From assembly GCA_944470555.2 (NCBI GenBank), contig OX104127.1, positions 47,730,934 to 47,794,933 of the forward strand: a stretch of 64,000 bases of DNA, read 5' to 3'. This document shows positions 12,030-22,563 of this stretch, in pieces. The translations under genes and the position numbers were made by a program. Under the pieces are notes generated by a model, which saw nothing but the letters and a program-made list of their open reading frames with translations, was not told where the DNA came from and made no database searches. How positions within the stretch are numbered: the stretch's first letter is position 1; every line of letters begins with the position of its first letter. This DNA comes from Heterobilharzia americana. Taxonomy: Eukaryota > Platyhelminthes > Trematoda > Strigeidida > Schistosomatidae.

Positions 12030-13005
12030 GTCGCCTCACCTGGCTAACCAGTTCACTAGTTACTAGCCGATCCTAAGCCCGGGTAAAGAGGGAGGATTGA
12101 GCGTAGGGCTAGCAACCCTACCCCGTAAAACAAATCCAACCGCTGAACAAACTCCAAAGCACAAAGAAAGTATTGTAAATAAAAATAAACTTATTCCTCA
12201 CTGAAATCGGGGAGACGAAATGACTCGGGTTGTTGAAAGCCTTCGGGAAGCCAATCGACCGATATGTCTTCCCTCCCTCGATGAAAGCGAAAGTAAGAAT
12301 GGGGACATGGAATGTCAGCACCATGTATCCACCTAGCGAGGCTGCCCAGACTGCCACAGAGATGAGAAGGAATGACATAAAAGTGCTTGGAATCCGCGAA
12401 AGTAGATGGAATGGGAGTGGACTCTCCAAACTGTCAACTGGAGAATCAATAATCTACTCCGGTCACCCAAACGAAAACCACGAACACACTGAGTTTTGGA
12501 GTGGCTATCATGATGTCCCCTTCTAGAGCATCGAAGGCTCTCATGCAGTGGGAACCAATCTCCTCCAGAATCATGACAGCAAAGTTCAACTTAAAAGGAC
12601 GGAAAGTCACAATCATACAGTGCTACGCACCTACAAGTAATGCAGATGAAGAGAAGAAGGAGGAATTCTATAGACAACTCCAATCAGTAATAGACAAGAC
12701 CCGAACTCAGATGGTGACATCAAAACTCAAATGGGTGACATGAATGCTGAACTGGGAGTGGACAACACAGGAAGAGAACTCATCATGGGTTGAGAAGCAC
12801 TAGGTGAAATGAATGAGAATGGAAAACTGTTTGGAGACGTCTGCACATTTAATGACTTGGTGGTTGGAGGCAGTGTGTACAAACACAAGGATATTCACAA
12901 AGCGAGAGACATGGATTTCACCATATGGACACACTGAAAACCAGATCAACTTCATTTCAATCTGACGAAAGTGGAGACGCAGCCTACTGGACACAAGATC
13001 ATGGT
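12030..13005 (+). mobile_element. SR2-like RTE retrotransposon, 5' part only
   Basis: The first 100 bp match, in the same order, the 5' end of the minus-strand copy at 58275-61612 (both share TTCACTAGTTACTAGCCGA and CCCGGGTAAAGAGGGA). Plus-strand frames at 12230-12526 and 12501-12743 encode the endonuclease N-terminus: GTWNVSTM, IRESRWNGSGLSKL, WSGYHD and VTIIQCYAPTSNADEE. The reading ends near 13005, so the reverse transcriptase is missing. A copy that keeps its 5' end and lacks its 3' end is unusual for target-primed insertion. Confidence 0.8.
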
Positions 13006-13009
13006 GGGC

Positions 13010-14424
13010 ATAAGGTCCCTTATTCCGAACCCTCAAGGGGTTGGTTTTGGGTTTGTTCACGTCTGGTTGCGAGCTAAAGTACGTCAGTGGTGCACTGGGG
13101 TTATATTCTCGGATAGACAGAAACGGTATAGCGGGATGTGATGAGAAAGTCCTGTCGTTATTTCTTGAAACCGTGTTCCCCAGTTTAAATGGCTTGGGCT
13201 GTCTGTGGTGGTGCGCTTTACTTGTACTCTTACGATTGAACAGCTGAGCCTTATTATGGCTGGCTGAGATCGTCTTACTTCCCGGTTTTGGGCAGGGGGT
13301 GTTTTTATGATTGTCTTTGTATGGGAATGAACCAACTTGAGGAGATTCATGGCTCTGTATGGCGCCAGGTAATTGGGGGTTCTTAATTTCGCAGGGTAGC
13401 ATTGTCTGTTGTTAAAACGCTTAGATTTCTACGACGTTACGCCCGGGGATCTGCATTCAGCAACAAGGCTGAAGAGGCGGGTTGCACAGACTGGTCTACT
13501 CGTGTGATATCAGCGGATTGACTGCCTTGGGATAATTGCAGTTCATCACTAAGATTTGTGTTGTCATCTGAGTCTACGGATACTATATTTGTGCATATTG
13601 ATGGTATGGAGTCTGCGCTTCTCATGTTTCCTGTTGTATTTATAAGATCTTCTGCGGTAACTGGGGGATATGTAAAGGTCAGTGGAGTTCTAGTTAGCTT
13701 GTCGCCCTCACAACTCGTTAACATACCCTCCACTTTTGGTATCTCGTGGTTTTAGTGAAACTTGCGAAGTCAGTCAGCTAAAGAATTTCCGTGTGCGACG
13801 CTGACAAGAAGTTAAGTCAGGAGGTATCTTAGCCTCGTTATATGGTGTTGTTGATGCTATAATTCTCTGGGAGTCAGGGAAGTATTTTGCATCAAACGGC
13901 GAGTTAAACTGAAATAGAACAGGACACGGGAACCTGACTGTTCTTTTCCATGAGTGACGAACATTACAAGCCGAATCAGCCAAACCGCACGCTTGTAAAC
14001 AATCAGTCTTAACCCGCTCTAGTGGGAAATTGTCAGGGACGTTGAAGATTGCTGAATTGTAGGAGAATAGCATTCGGCTGCTTGCCTCACTGGCTACAAA
14101 GTCAACTAATCTGCCACATTTTATTAAACTATCAAGTGGGGAGTTACGCTTGAGGTCTAACAAATCCATCGGTGGGAGGAGATATTCCATTTTACACTGC
14201 ATATTCCCAGCTGCCTTCAAGATTTCTAGAATATCGGACCTAACTTTATTAGCATAGCTGTAGACGTCATTCATAAGATCGGGTAACTTGAGTGACGGGC
14301 AGCAATCACCGGTGGGACTTTTAACCTTAGGCGATAGGTCAGATAATTTTAGTCTTTTCGCACTAGTACTCTTATTTCTACGGAGGCTGCTGACACTTGT
14401 TTTCATCCTCAGAAAAGCAAGCAA
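13010..14424 (-). pseudogene. CR1-like ORF1 protein
   Basis: A 216-codon minus-strand frame (14424-13774) is followed by frames at 13733-13437 and 13402-12800. The first has a basic N-terminus, a helical stretch around residues 50-75 (NDVYSYANKVRSDILEILKA) and, near its end, WKRTVRFPCPVLFQF followed by IPPDLTSCQRRTR. That block is typical of LINE ORF1 proteins, with an RRM-like core and a short basic helix. ORF1 coats the element RNA. The 3' neighbour expected from this orientation, endonuclease then RT, is replaced by the plus-strand RTE fragment at 12.0-13.0 kb. Confidence 0.6.
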
Positions 14425-15390
14425 GAGGAGTTAAAAATCTAAATAATGCCACAATTTTAGACAAATGATTAATGAGTTGAATAATAACACATATGAGATA
14501 TCAGTTAACTTCAACAGAGTCGTTAGGTAATAGCAATAACTTTCCTTGCTAGCTCTCAAGAATTTTTCGATGGGTGGGTGACACTGTCATACTGTCTGCT
14601 ACCTTGAAGTCGAGATATACCTAAGTTTGGAAGGCAGGTTTAGTGCTTCTTTACGTTTCCTGTGGTCTGAGATTTGCAGGACTTGGAGAGAGATACGTAC
14701 ACTTTCGAAAGATCACGTGCTTTTCCAGGAGGCAGATGGCAACCAGAAGCAACAGGATCGATAAGAGTTTCCTTGAACAGGAGGGAAACGAGAAGTTACG
14801 TCACGTTCGTAAGTGGCGCCAAGGTGTGGAACATGGTTGTAACACGGATTTATGCCAAAAGATATCGTAATACCTCTTCCTGCATGACACCGCCCATTCT
14901 TTTGCGAAAATGGTGAAAGGGATAAACTCAGAAGCTACTTCACTCCGACCCGATTTATTTAGCTTTTTATATTCTGATGGTGACCAGCTCACAGAATCAA
15001 CTATAATCGAACTGAAATGTGAACAGTTTAAAGTATTGAACGATATGAATGTCACCTACATCCACTTTTAACCATCTGCCACCGTGTCCATCTTTACGCC
15101 TCAACAAGCTGTATTTGCAGTGCTATCCCGTTACCAATCATAATATTTATTCATGCATAAACGGGCACATACAATTTCCACAAGTATGAATAAGTTTCCA
15201 CATAAATTACATGTGTCTTCATGGAAGATAATCTCAGTATCCACCTATTGTCACTAGAAGGTATAAGTGCTGCATGTTCATATAATAGAACATCCGAGAA
15301 TAATAGGTGTGCAAACATCTACAAGTTGGAAAGGTGGAAGTATTGTCTTCGCATTAACAAAGCCAAGTTACTATCCCGACACTACTTGTA
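14425..15390. other. non-coding stretch
   Basis: Short overlapping plus-strand frames at 14643-14916 have some LINE-like flavour (SGAKVWNMVVTRIY), but not enough to assign. Nothing else is recognised. Confidence 0.3.
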
Positions 15391-15394
15391 TTAC

Positions 15395-15768
15395 CTGGAG
15401 AAAAATAAAGCTTGAAGCTAATGCTTCCATCGTAACATTTCGTACCTTCTGCTTGAGACGTGATGAAAAGTGTATGAGGGAATGTATGCACGAATTGTTT
15501 ACTTCTTGTACTTCCTTGATGATTTCAGAACCGTATGATTCATGTATGCTAATACCATTCCACATCAGAGATTCATAGTATGGGTAAATATTACTACTGA
15601 GAGCCAAATATCTTCTCATTTTCAACTCCAGCATCCAGAAGAAATGGACTTCTTTTAATGCGCCAAAATGGACTTTCAGAACATCCTGCCCACCGTTTTC
15701 ACGGGTTATGAGAGCCTTGCTGTCGGTAAGTTCTGGACTTTCCTGGTCAATTTTATGATAATTGAACC
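15395..15768 (-). CDS. candidate host exon, unidentified
   Basis: A minus-strand frame of 145 codons (15808-15371). If read as an exon, it is bounded by an acceptor-like TTTAAATCTAG at 15769 and a good donor, CTCCAG then GTAATA, at 15395/15394. The encoded stretch is helix-rich, with FGALKEVHFFWMLELKMRRY, IHESYGSEIIKEVQEV and LIHFSSRLKQKV. Such composition would suit the tail of a large helical protein such as a dynein heavy chain, but I cannot confirm a family. No neighbouring exon was found on this strand. It could be an exon, a stray copy or chance. Confidence 0.3.
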
Positions 15769-15809
15769 CTAGATTTAAACAATTATGAAGCTGTAGCCTA
15801 GTGATCATA

Positions 15810-16205
15810 TTTTATTTCCGCTCGCTGTAGTTAACTGTTGTGAACTCTGCAAAACTGATTACCCTTCATGGAGGGTAGTTTCAGCCAAAGCCTGTTCCTT
15901 AAACGATCAGTTCTCAAAGAAGAAAGCAGGTAAAGCAGCCGGCTGAGAAAGAAGCAAGAGTTCCAACAAGCAGTGTTCTCTATGTTCATGTTTCTCCCTA
16001 CTTAACTTTCCTTCCTGTGGCGTTCATCGCATGCGTTTTTCCACTGAGCACCTAAGAGCATAAGTTTCATACTGTCATGCAGTGTACAACTTCCATTTTT
16101 GATTGCTATGTAGTGTAGGGCAGAATGTGCCGACAGTTCGAGGTGATAACTCATGGAAGTCTCCCCAGCGCTTAGTATGAAAGGCCAGCGTAGGTGTCGT
16201 GGCTG
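15810..16205. other. short unassigned stretch
   Basis: Between the candidate exon and the CR1 copy. Its right part may be the 3' end of that copy. Confidence 0.3.
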
Positions 16206-16209
16206 TCTC

Positions 16210-18440
16210 ATTATACATTAAGAGGGCCGAGTATACGAAATGTCGTGTTGGCGTATTGGATAAGCCGGAAAAAATGCCGGTCGATAAGAAGTTAGCCAGT
16301 AACAGACCAAGTTCAGAGGTTGGTTTGGAGGCCTTCACCTTAGCTGGAAGCCCGTTCCACAAATGAGAGAGCTTGATGGAAAAGAAGTCTGCGCGCAAGC
16401 AAGACCTGAACCATTTCATTGTGACGCTATGGAGGTGGTGGCGCAGATAGTACCAACCGTTGTGTTTGAACTGAAACTCACCGCTAGCAATAAAAGTGAA
16501 TTTATGTAACACATTAAAAAAGAGTGTCACGTCGATTTTGAGTCATCTCCTCCAAAGCGGTTCTCGACTTGGTGTTCTGCATCTGGAGCCGTAGTCCTGT
16601 TTGCAATCGCGTCCTGGTAATCTAGCTGTAAGATGCTTTTCGACACACTAGTTTTTGTTTGTCTTTTATGCAGACACAACTCAATGTGAATGGACAATAT
16701 CCTAACAGTGGACGTTTTATAGAGCAGTAACTTGAACTGCCTCAAACTACACCATAGGTGATTAGCCTAGGTTTTGCAGTGTATGAATCTACCTTCACCA
16801 CTTGAGCGCGATTACTGAGGAAAGACTTAATCCATCTCAATAGTGGATAGTCAGTTCCCATAGTCATCAACCTACTTATTAACAGCAAGTGGTCGACTCT
16901 GTCGAATGCCTTTGAAATGTCTAGATAGAGTACAAGGACTAATTGGTGTCGGTCACGCATACTGGTTATGAAGCTAAAGAAGTCAAGATGGCAAGTTATA
17001 CAGGACCTCGATTTTAGGAACCCATGTTGACTCGATGTGATGATGTTGCCACTGAGCATGTGCTGAAGAACGCTTTCTTCAATAACTTTCTCCATAATTC
17101 TAGAAACTACAGGCGTAATATTTACGGTCCGTAGTTACTGGCTAGTGTTTTTGAACCAGATTTACATCCAGGGAGAATAAATGATGTTTTCCATATATCA
17201 GGGTATGTGAAAGATTCCAAGGACAGGGAAAATATTTTAGGTAATAATAATGGAATGTCGGGGCCACCAAGTTTGAAGAAATGTGGCGATACTCCGTTTG
17301 TGCCAGCGCTGCTGCAGCAGTTTAGCATCCTAATGGCGTCATGAATATCAGAATATGTGAGTTCAACCGTATCTATTATCGTTAGTGGAGGAGAAGAATG
17401 GGTTTCAATGGTGCAGACCGTATCATTATCAAGCGAAAAACTTGTAGGTTCCAGATAACCAACTGCAAATAAGTCACCGAATTTTTTTCACACACATCCA
17501 CTGGATTATTATAAGCTTTGGCGTTGTGGACAAGAAGAGGAATGTTATGTCTTGTACAATTCGGTCGCTTCTTCAGGAGTGCTGAGAGAGCATATACTCT
17601 AGATGAGCTAGCCAGTGCACGACTCTCTTCATTCTTCAAACGCGAATCATGGTTGTGAGAGATAGAGTTAAGAGTACCAAGAGTCAACCGAGGTGCATCG
17701 ACGTCGTGATGCCTGTAGTATCTTGTTGAGGGTTTGCGTAACTTTCTGCGGGCATTGGTAGGTATATATGGCTTATTGTTGAGCGGCATTTTTGAAACCT
17801 TTCAATGGAACGAAGGTATCAAGACAGGTTTTAGAGTCGTAATAAAACATATCAATGGTTAGTTTGAGGTCTGTAGTGGTGAAGAATGATCCATAGTCAA
17901 TGAACCTAATCAATGGACACGTCTGCTGCCAGTCCGTCCTACCGTAGTCTCTATATACTATCTGGTGCGTAGTAGAAGTACTAATTAAAGTACTAGTTGC
18001 AGGAAGTTGTGGTGCGCATAATACCGTTTCGTTATCACTTCCTGGGAACTCGGAGCCTACACTTGTCAAAATAAGGACTATTATGGCAAAAGACCGTCAC
18101 CTCTTGTAGGAGTTGTGACAATTTGCTTCCATCCAAAAATGGCCAGCGTATGAAAAAGTAGTCATACCTAGCCTGACCAGTAGGTGAGTCCCACTTGATT
18201 TCAGGTAGGTTAAAGTCACCACATATGATCTTATGGTCATATGGGAGAGTGGATGCATGTTCCAGAGCCGTAATCAATGGAATCCCATGACTGTTAAAGG
18301 TACCAGGTGCTTTGTAAACACATCTCACCAATGCTGTAACATGTGCAGATCAGCCGTTTGGATCTCGTTGGCTTTCTGTGTAACTAGTAGAGCGATTTTC
18401 CAGATGAAGACGCCAATGTCATTTCGATTCTGATGGCAGT
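16210..18440 (-). mobile_element. CR1-like retrotransposon with endonuclease and RT remnants
   Basis: Minus-strand order is as follows. Endonuclease pieces lie at 18331-18035, with the catalytic block KIICGDFNLPEIKW. A linker is at 18069-17382. The RT N-terminus is at 17328-17122 (GTNGVSPHFFK). RT fingers and palm are at 17095-16742 (SSQHGFLKSRSCITCHL, LYLDISKAFDRVDH). The C-terminal tail is at 16530-16075 (RADFFSIKLSHLWNGLPAKV). The F/YADD palm box is not seen; the sequence between 16740 and 16530 is frameshifted. This copy is more complete than the one at 9.7 kb and keeps part of its endonuclease. Confidence 0.8.
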
Positions 18441-18589
18441 GCTTATCCGTAACACTGCCCAATCAACAGACCCCATAAAATTTGCTCTAGACCCTTAGGG
18501 TCAACGCGTCACTTTGGTTGCGATATATCGATTGCCATTTTAACACTATATTGAATCTTCGTCAAGAAGTTCTATCGGATAAGGATCCC

Positions 18590-19300
18590 GTTTCACAGCA
18601 GCATAAAAAATCATACGGCGACAGGCCAGAGGGTCTAAGCTCTCTTACTATTGGTTACCAGATGATACATGGCGGCTTGATAACATCCCACAAGATATTA
18701 TTAATCAAAAATTGCCCGGATAGAAGAATATTGCCCAGTCACTGCGGCGAGTCTTTAGGAAACCCACACAGAATCACATATAAGAGAGTAAAAACCTGCC
18801 AGATATCACATTTCTTTTCACCTCTGTGGCGAATTGAACGCACTACCCACTAAGAGGGCCACCTCTTCATTTATTGGTACCGCTACAAAGGGGCTTGTCA
18901 CCCATGTACTGACACAAACTCTTCCGATCCAGCTGTAAAATGGATTATGCGGCGGTGACTAACTGGTGCCACATCTGTTTAACGTCCCCTCCCGCCTCTA
19001 CACAGATCCCCCTTTATGATCACCGTTGTTATGGCCTCAGCTAGATCTTGTATCTCACAAGTCAGCTTATCTCTTCAATTCCCATTCCATCATCATCGCT
19101 AATATTTGTATTCCCATTGTCCCTGCCATAATTCTCTTGATACTCCTTCCCATGCTTTTTGTCTCTTCAGTGTTCATATCTATTCATTTAGGCTTTTGAA
19201 ATCACCACTTAACTTCCCGTTTCCTTTGAGTCTAACGAGATTTTCCTCTTCTGCATCCCATCCTCCACTCCCTTGCCTTCTTTGATTGCCTCGTGAATCT
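18590..19300 (+). pseudogene. CR1-like RT C-terminus and 3' untranslated region
   Basis: The plus-strand frame at 18518-18853 contains GGLITSHKILLI followed by GESLGNPHRITYKRV and CQISHFFSPLWRIER. This is the RT tail of a CR1-type element, the region with the usual RGDLITTYRIL motif. It is followed by about 340 bp of pyrimidine-rich sequence resembling the stretch after the other plus-strand RT end at 30290-30700, probably the shared 3' untranslated region. Only this tail survives. Confidence 0.65.
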
Positions 19301-19793
19301 CATCATATTTCTTATGAAGCCAGTCCTAAATGCTGTTTGATGACGGCACATGTGACGGATCAGCATGCGCTACAGTTCCATGACAGGCTGACGGCGCACT
19401 CCTTGATGAGTCAAAACTCGTCAGCACTCATTCTCGGAAATAACCCCACATACACCTTCCCGGCCGGATATTTCCTTTACGAAAATTACGGTTTTACTGG
19501 GAAAAACATCTTCCACGGAACGTACGGCTTTAGGTCAGTCAATACCATCACTATCTAAACGATTGAGTGGTGGGACAGTGTGTCCATAGCTCAGGTTGCT
19601 GCACCTGCAGAGCCACTTCTCTCACTCGATCACGCATCTTGGACTTGTTGGAAGCTTTTGGCACTCTTCCGCATCGTAAACCTGGGGAATCCTGGGTGAG
19701 TTTAACAACTTGCTTCAGCAATCGTTGCCTATCTACGTTTTACATGATACAACCGTCTGTGTCTCACTCATTTATGTTTCATCCTAATCACCT
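19301..19793. other. short unassigned stretch before ORF1
   Basis: Possibly the 5' untranslated part of the CR1 copy whose ORF1 follows. Small shadow frames only. Confidence 0.3.
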
Positions 19794-20330
19794 GTGGAAA
19801 TGAGTAACAACAGAGTTGCAGCCAAATCAGGTCACTGGAACACCTCAGGTAAAGCCTCACCTCAGCTACTAACCTCTCCATCCTTGGTAGTAACTAGAGC
19901 AGGAGGCAAGATGCGTAGTGGCGCTGCGAAAGATCACAGAACGACCTCAGAAGAACAGTCACAACTGCCGATTCCTGGGAAAAGTCTAATTCCTGTCCAT
20001 CTGAACCCTTGTGCTTCAGTTCATGGAAGAGTGTGTCTTCCCGGTGCACCCAGCCCAAACCCTAACCCACCTATGACAGCTGCCTCTGAGAGATGGAAAA
20101 GAAGAAAAAGAAAGTCATCGACTAAATCTTCCAGTCAGACTGGTGACTGTCATAAGTTTGGTCTCACTGTAACCAAAGGTGACGCTTCCTTTGAGTGTAA
20201 CATATGCAATAAGTGGGTACAGGGTCAGTGTGATAAGGACGTACCGGACCCATATTACGCCTTCATGGCGCGCTGCCTATGCGTGTGGTTCTTGTACATT
20301 TGCCCACAGTGCCGCGTTGGGCCACTGTAA
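19794..20330 (+). pseudogene. CR1-like ORF1 N-terminal part with PHD-like zinc finger
   Basis: A 178-codon plus-strand frame starting with ATG. Residues about 100-115 are strongly basic (RWKRRKRKSSTKSSS). Residues about 123-173 carry a zinc-finger-like series: C then 15 residues, CNIC, W, GQC, a hydrophobic region, and CPQC. PHD-like fingers are known in ORF1 of CR1-clade elements, so this is probably the start of such an ORF1. The first finger half lacks the usual C-x2-C (one Cys before H-K), and the frame stops right after the finger. No endonuclease or RT follows, so the copy is 3'-truncated. Confidence 0.55.
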
Positions 20331-21312
20331 AGAAAAAGTGATCTAGGAACCCCTCCTGATCATCCTATCTGACGGTACTGATATTTATTTGATTGTTGTT
20401 ACCCTCGTTGTTGATGGTGTGCCTCCGTATGATTGAGTCTTATCATGAAAGTTTCACTTTCCTATTGTGTGGCGCCAGACTGTTGACAGCCTGAAGTTGT
20501 TTTACTGCGCCCGACATTTCGCTTTGGTTCAACTTACGGTTGTGCTGTGATTGGACTGCTTATCTTTTGACAGTCCACTGGAAACGTTTATTTGTTGATT
20601 TGATTCTGGTGGACGGAGTTTCGATCCCTTTTGTTGGGAATATTCTCACTGACTCTCAGGTATTGAGTAATTGTATTTGTTTAACCAGTTTTTACCGTAT
20701 GGCACGTATTTGTGCCCGAGAACGTTTGGGCTGCATAGTTACCCAACGGCTCTGTTGAGGTATTTTGTAATTTTGATATAACTTATTGTTGCTTTGGTAG
20801 TACCACAGATTTCGTTACTAATTTACCACTGATTTACTACAAACCGTGTTTTGATATTTTGATCCAAACTTTGACTGAGTCACTCGCGGAAGCTCGAGAG
20901 CTACACAGCAGTACGCAGAAACTAGTCAGATTGGCGTTAGTTGGCACCACCCGGTTATTTCTCGCATTCAGGCCGAGCGTACTGGATTTTGGCGGTTACA
21001 GCAGCTCTTTTCTACAAGCCCACTTAGGGACGTCTTAAAATACGCCGCAGTGGCTACCGAAATGCCAACCCCGCACTCACCACCGGTCCATTTCCGAGCG
21101 ACAAGATTTTCACCATCGTTTCCTGGACAGCCACGCCTGTGCGCAGTCTTAAAAGGGTCAAACAACGACCAGGCATGTGACCGATCAGACTAGTCCAGAA
21201 CCCTTAAGTTGCTTCAACGGCGCCTCTCCTGTACATAGAGAAAAATAGGTGGCAGTGAAACCCACACTCAGCATATGACAACAGGGACGTTGATGACAGT
21301 ACGAATTACATT
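20331..21312. other. non-coding stretch up to the LTR element
   Basis: No gene or known repeat recognised. It is slightly richer in GC near 20880-21240, but no frame has family resemblance. Confidence 0.4.
21309..21312. repeat. target-site duplication CATT (second copy at 26125-26128)
   Basis: The four bases before the left LTR and the four after the right LTR are both CATT. A 4-bp duplication fits this element group and shows a simple insertion. Confidence 0.85.
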
Positions 21313-21647
21313 TGTCCTGGTGCTTACTTGACAGACGCAAATACCAATCATTAATTATTCGGACTTGTTATATACCCACGATTATAAGACCAAGGAAGAA
21401 CACGATAGCGTAGTCGGATGGAATAGTATATTTGGATGGTTGTGCCAAAATACCGATGCGTTCCAACTAACTGGCTAGAGAGTCGAATACGAGCAGTGCA
21501 ACGTAACACGACAGCGTGCCAAATGGTGGGGACGCTTGACCGTGTGCCTTCAGCTTAGTGAGTCCAGTTAAATTATCAAGAACAGCATCAATGTCGAAAG
21601 TCGTCAAACCTTAGGCTATTGATTTTGGCTAAGTGTGTGACGCTACA
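21313..21647 (-). repeat. 3' LTR of the Ty3/gypsy element
   Basis: 335 bp, downstream of the integrase tail on the minus strand. It is preceded in element orientation by a purine tract. Confidence 0.95.
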
Positions 21648-21650
21648 GAT

Positions 21651-21660
21651 CACTCCCCCC
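21651..21660 (-). promoter_or_regulatory. polypurine tract
   Basis: The minus strand reads GGGGGGAGTG three bases before the 3' LTR, the expected place and composition for the plus-strand DNA primer. Confidence 0.75.
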
Positions 21661-21665
21661 TTGTG

Positions 21666-22192
21666 GGCTCGTGATGACCAGCCGGAGGTAAAAACCCAGT
21701 GGTTTCTCCACTGGTAAAACTCTTGCGACGAGCCCATTGCGTGAAGTGGCTCCTGGTTGCCTGAACTTATTCTAGGGAGCCGTGGCAGTTAAATAATAAA
21801 ACAATAAATCAAATTGGATATCGATCGCGGTCCTTAGTTCCTTTTGACGTTCCGTCCAGCGCTCGTTGCACATGGAATATAAATAAAAGTCTTTAATACC
21901 ACGAAGACGTTGCGTAAAAATGGGAATTATTTATACATAAATATATCGAGAAACAATTTAAGCTTATTTTCACCGCTTTTTAAAACGTTTCGTTACATGG
22001 TAATAAAAATTGATATGAAAAGGCAAAGTGCACGAGGGTTTGCGCATTGCCGGTAAATAAGAAAAATGGTGCCTCGGAAGAAAATTTGTAAGTAAAAAAA
22101 ATACGGTTGGCACATTTTATTCCACACCGCCAAGTTGAATACGACCTTAAATACTCCGGGAACCAGATGGCTCGACCTGATCGCGTTTTCTG
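21666..22192 (-). other. 3' non-coding part of the LTR element
   Basis: Between the integrase end and the purine tract. AT-rich with no frame; possibly an untranslated region of the element. Confidence 0.6.
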
Positions 22193-22563
22193 TTACGCCG
22201 ATGGTTGTTGCAACTGTGCATTACCAGGCACATCGTCAAGAATTTCGATAATTGAGTAATCCGCCGGTCGGATGTAGCGAGCTGAAACGTCACTTACAAT
22301 GGGGTTGCCTTCGAAATAAGCTGGTTTCAAACGGTCGATACTGACAGTATCTTCACGTCCGTCTCGCTCAATTATGTAGAATTTCTCGTGTCGCTTAATC
22401 ACTTTGAACGGCCCGTCGTAGGGTGGTTCAAGTGGTCGACGAACGGCGTCGTGGCGAACAAACACGTGTGATGTCTTTTGTAAACTGGGATGAACGAAAA
22501 CATCGGTCGTTTGCGGTCTAATCGGAGAAGGCCTAACTGAACGCATTGCGTTTGTAAGCCTAG
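22193..22563 (-). pseudogene. integrase C-terminal module, frameshifted from pol
   Basis: The frame at 22567-22193 carries RRPLEPPYDGPFKVIKR and DTVSIDRLKPAYF. This is the GPY/F module that closes gypsy integrases and helps choose the target site. It follows the pol frame after a shift. Confidence 0.85.

Noticed and set aside
12800..13402. 200-codon minus-strand frame as an independent gene
   Set aside because: Its left part overlaps the plus-strand RTE endonuclease and its right part is low-complexity CR1 ORF1 sequence; no single protein.
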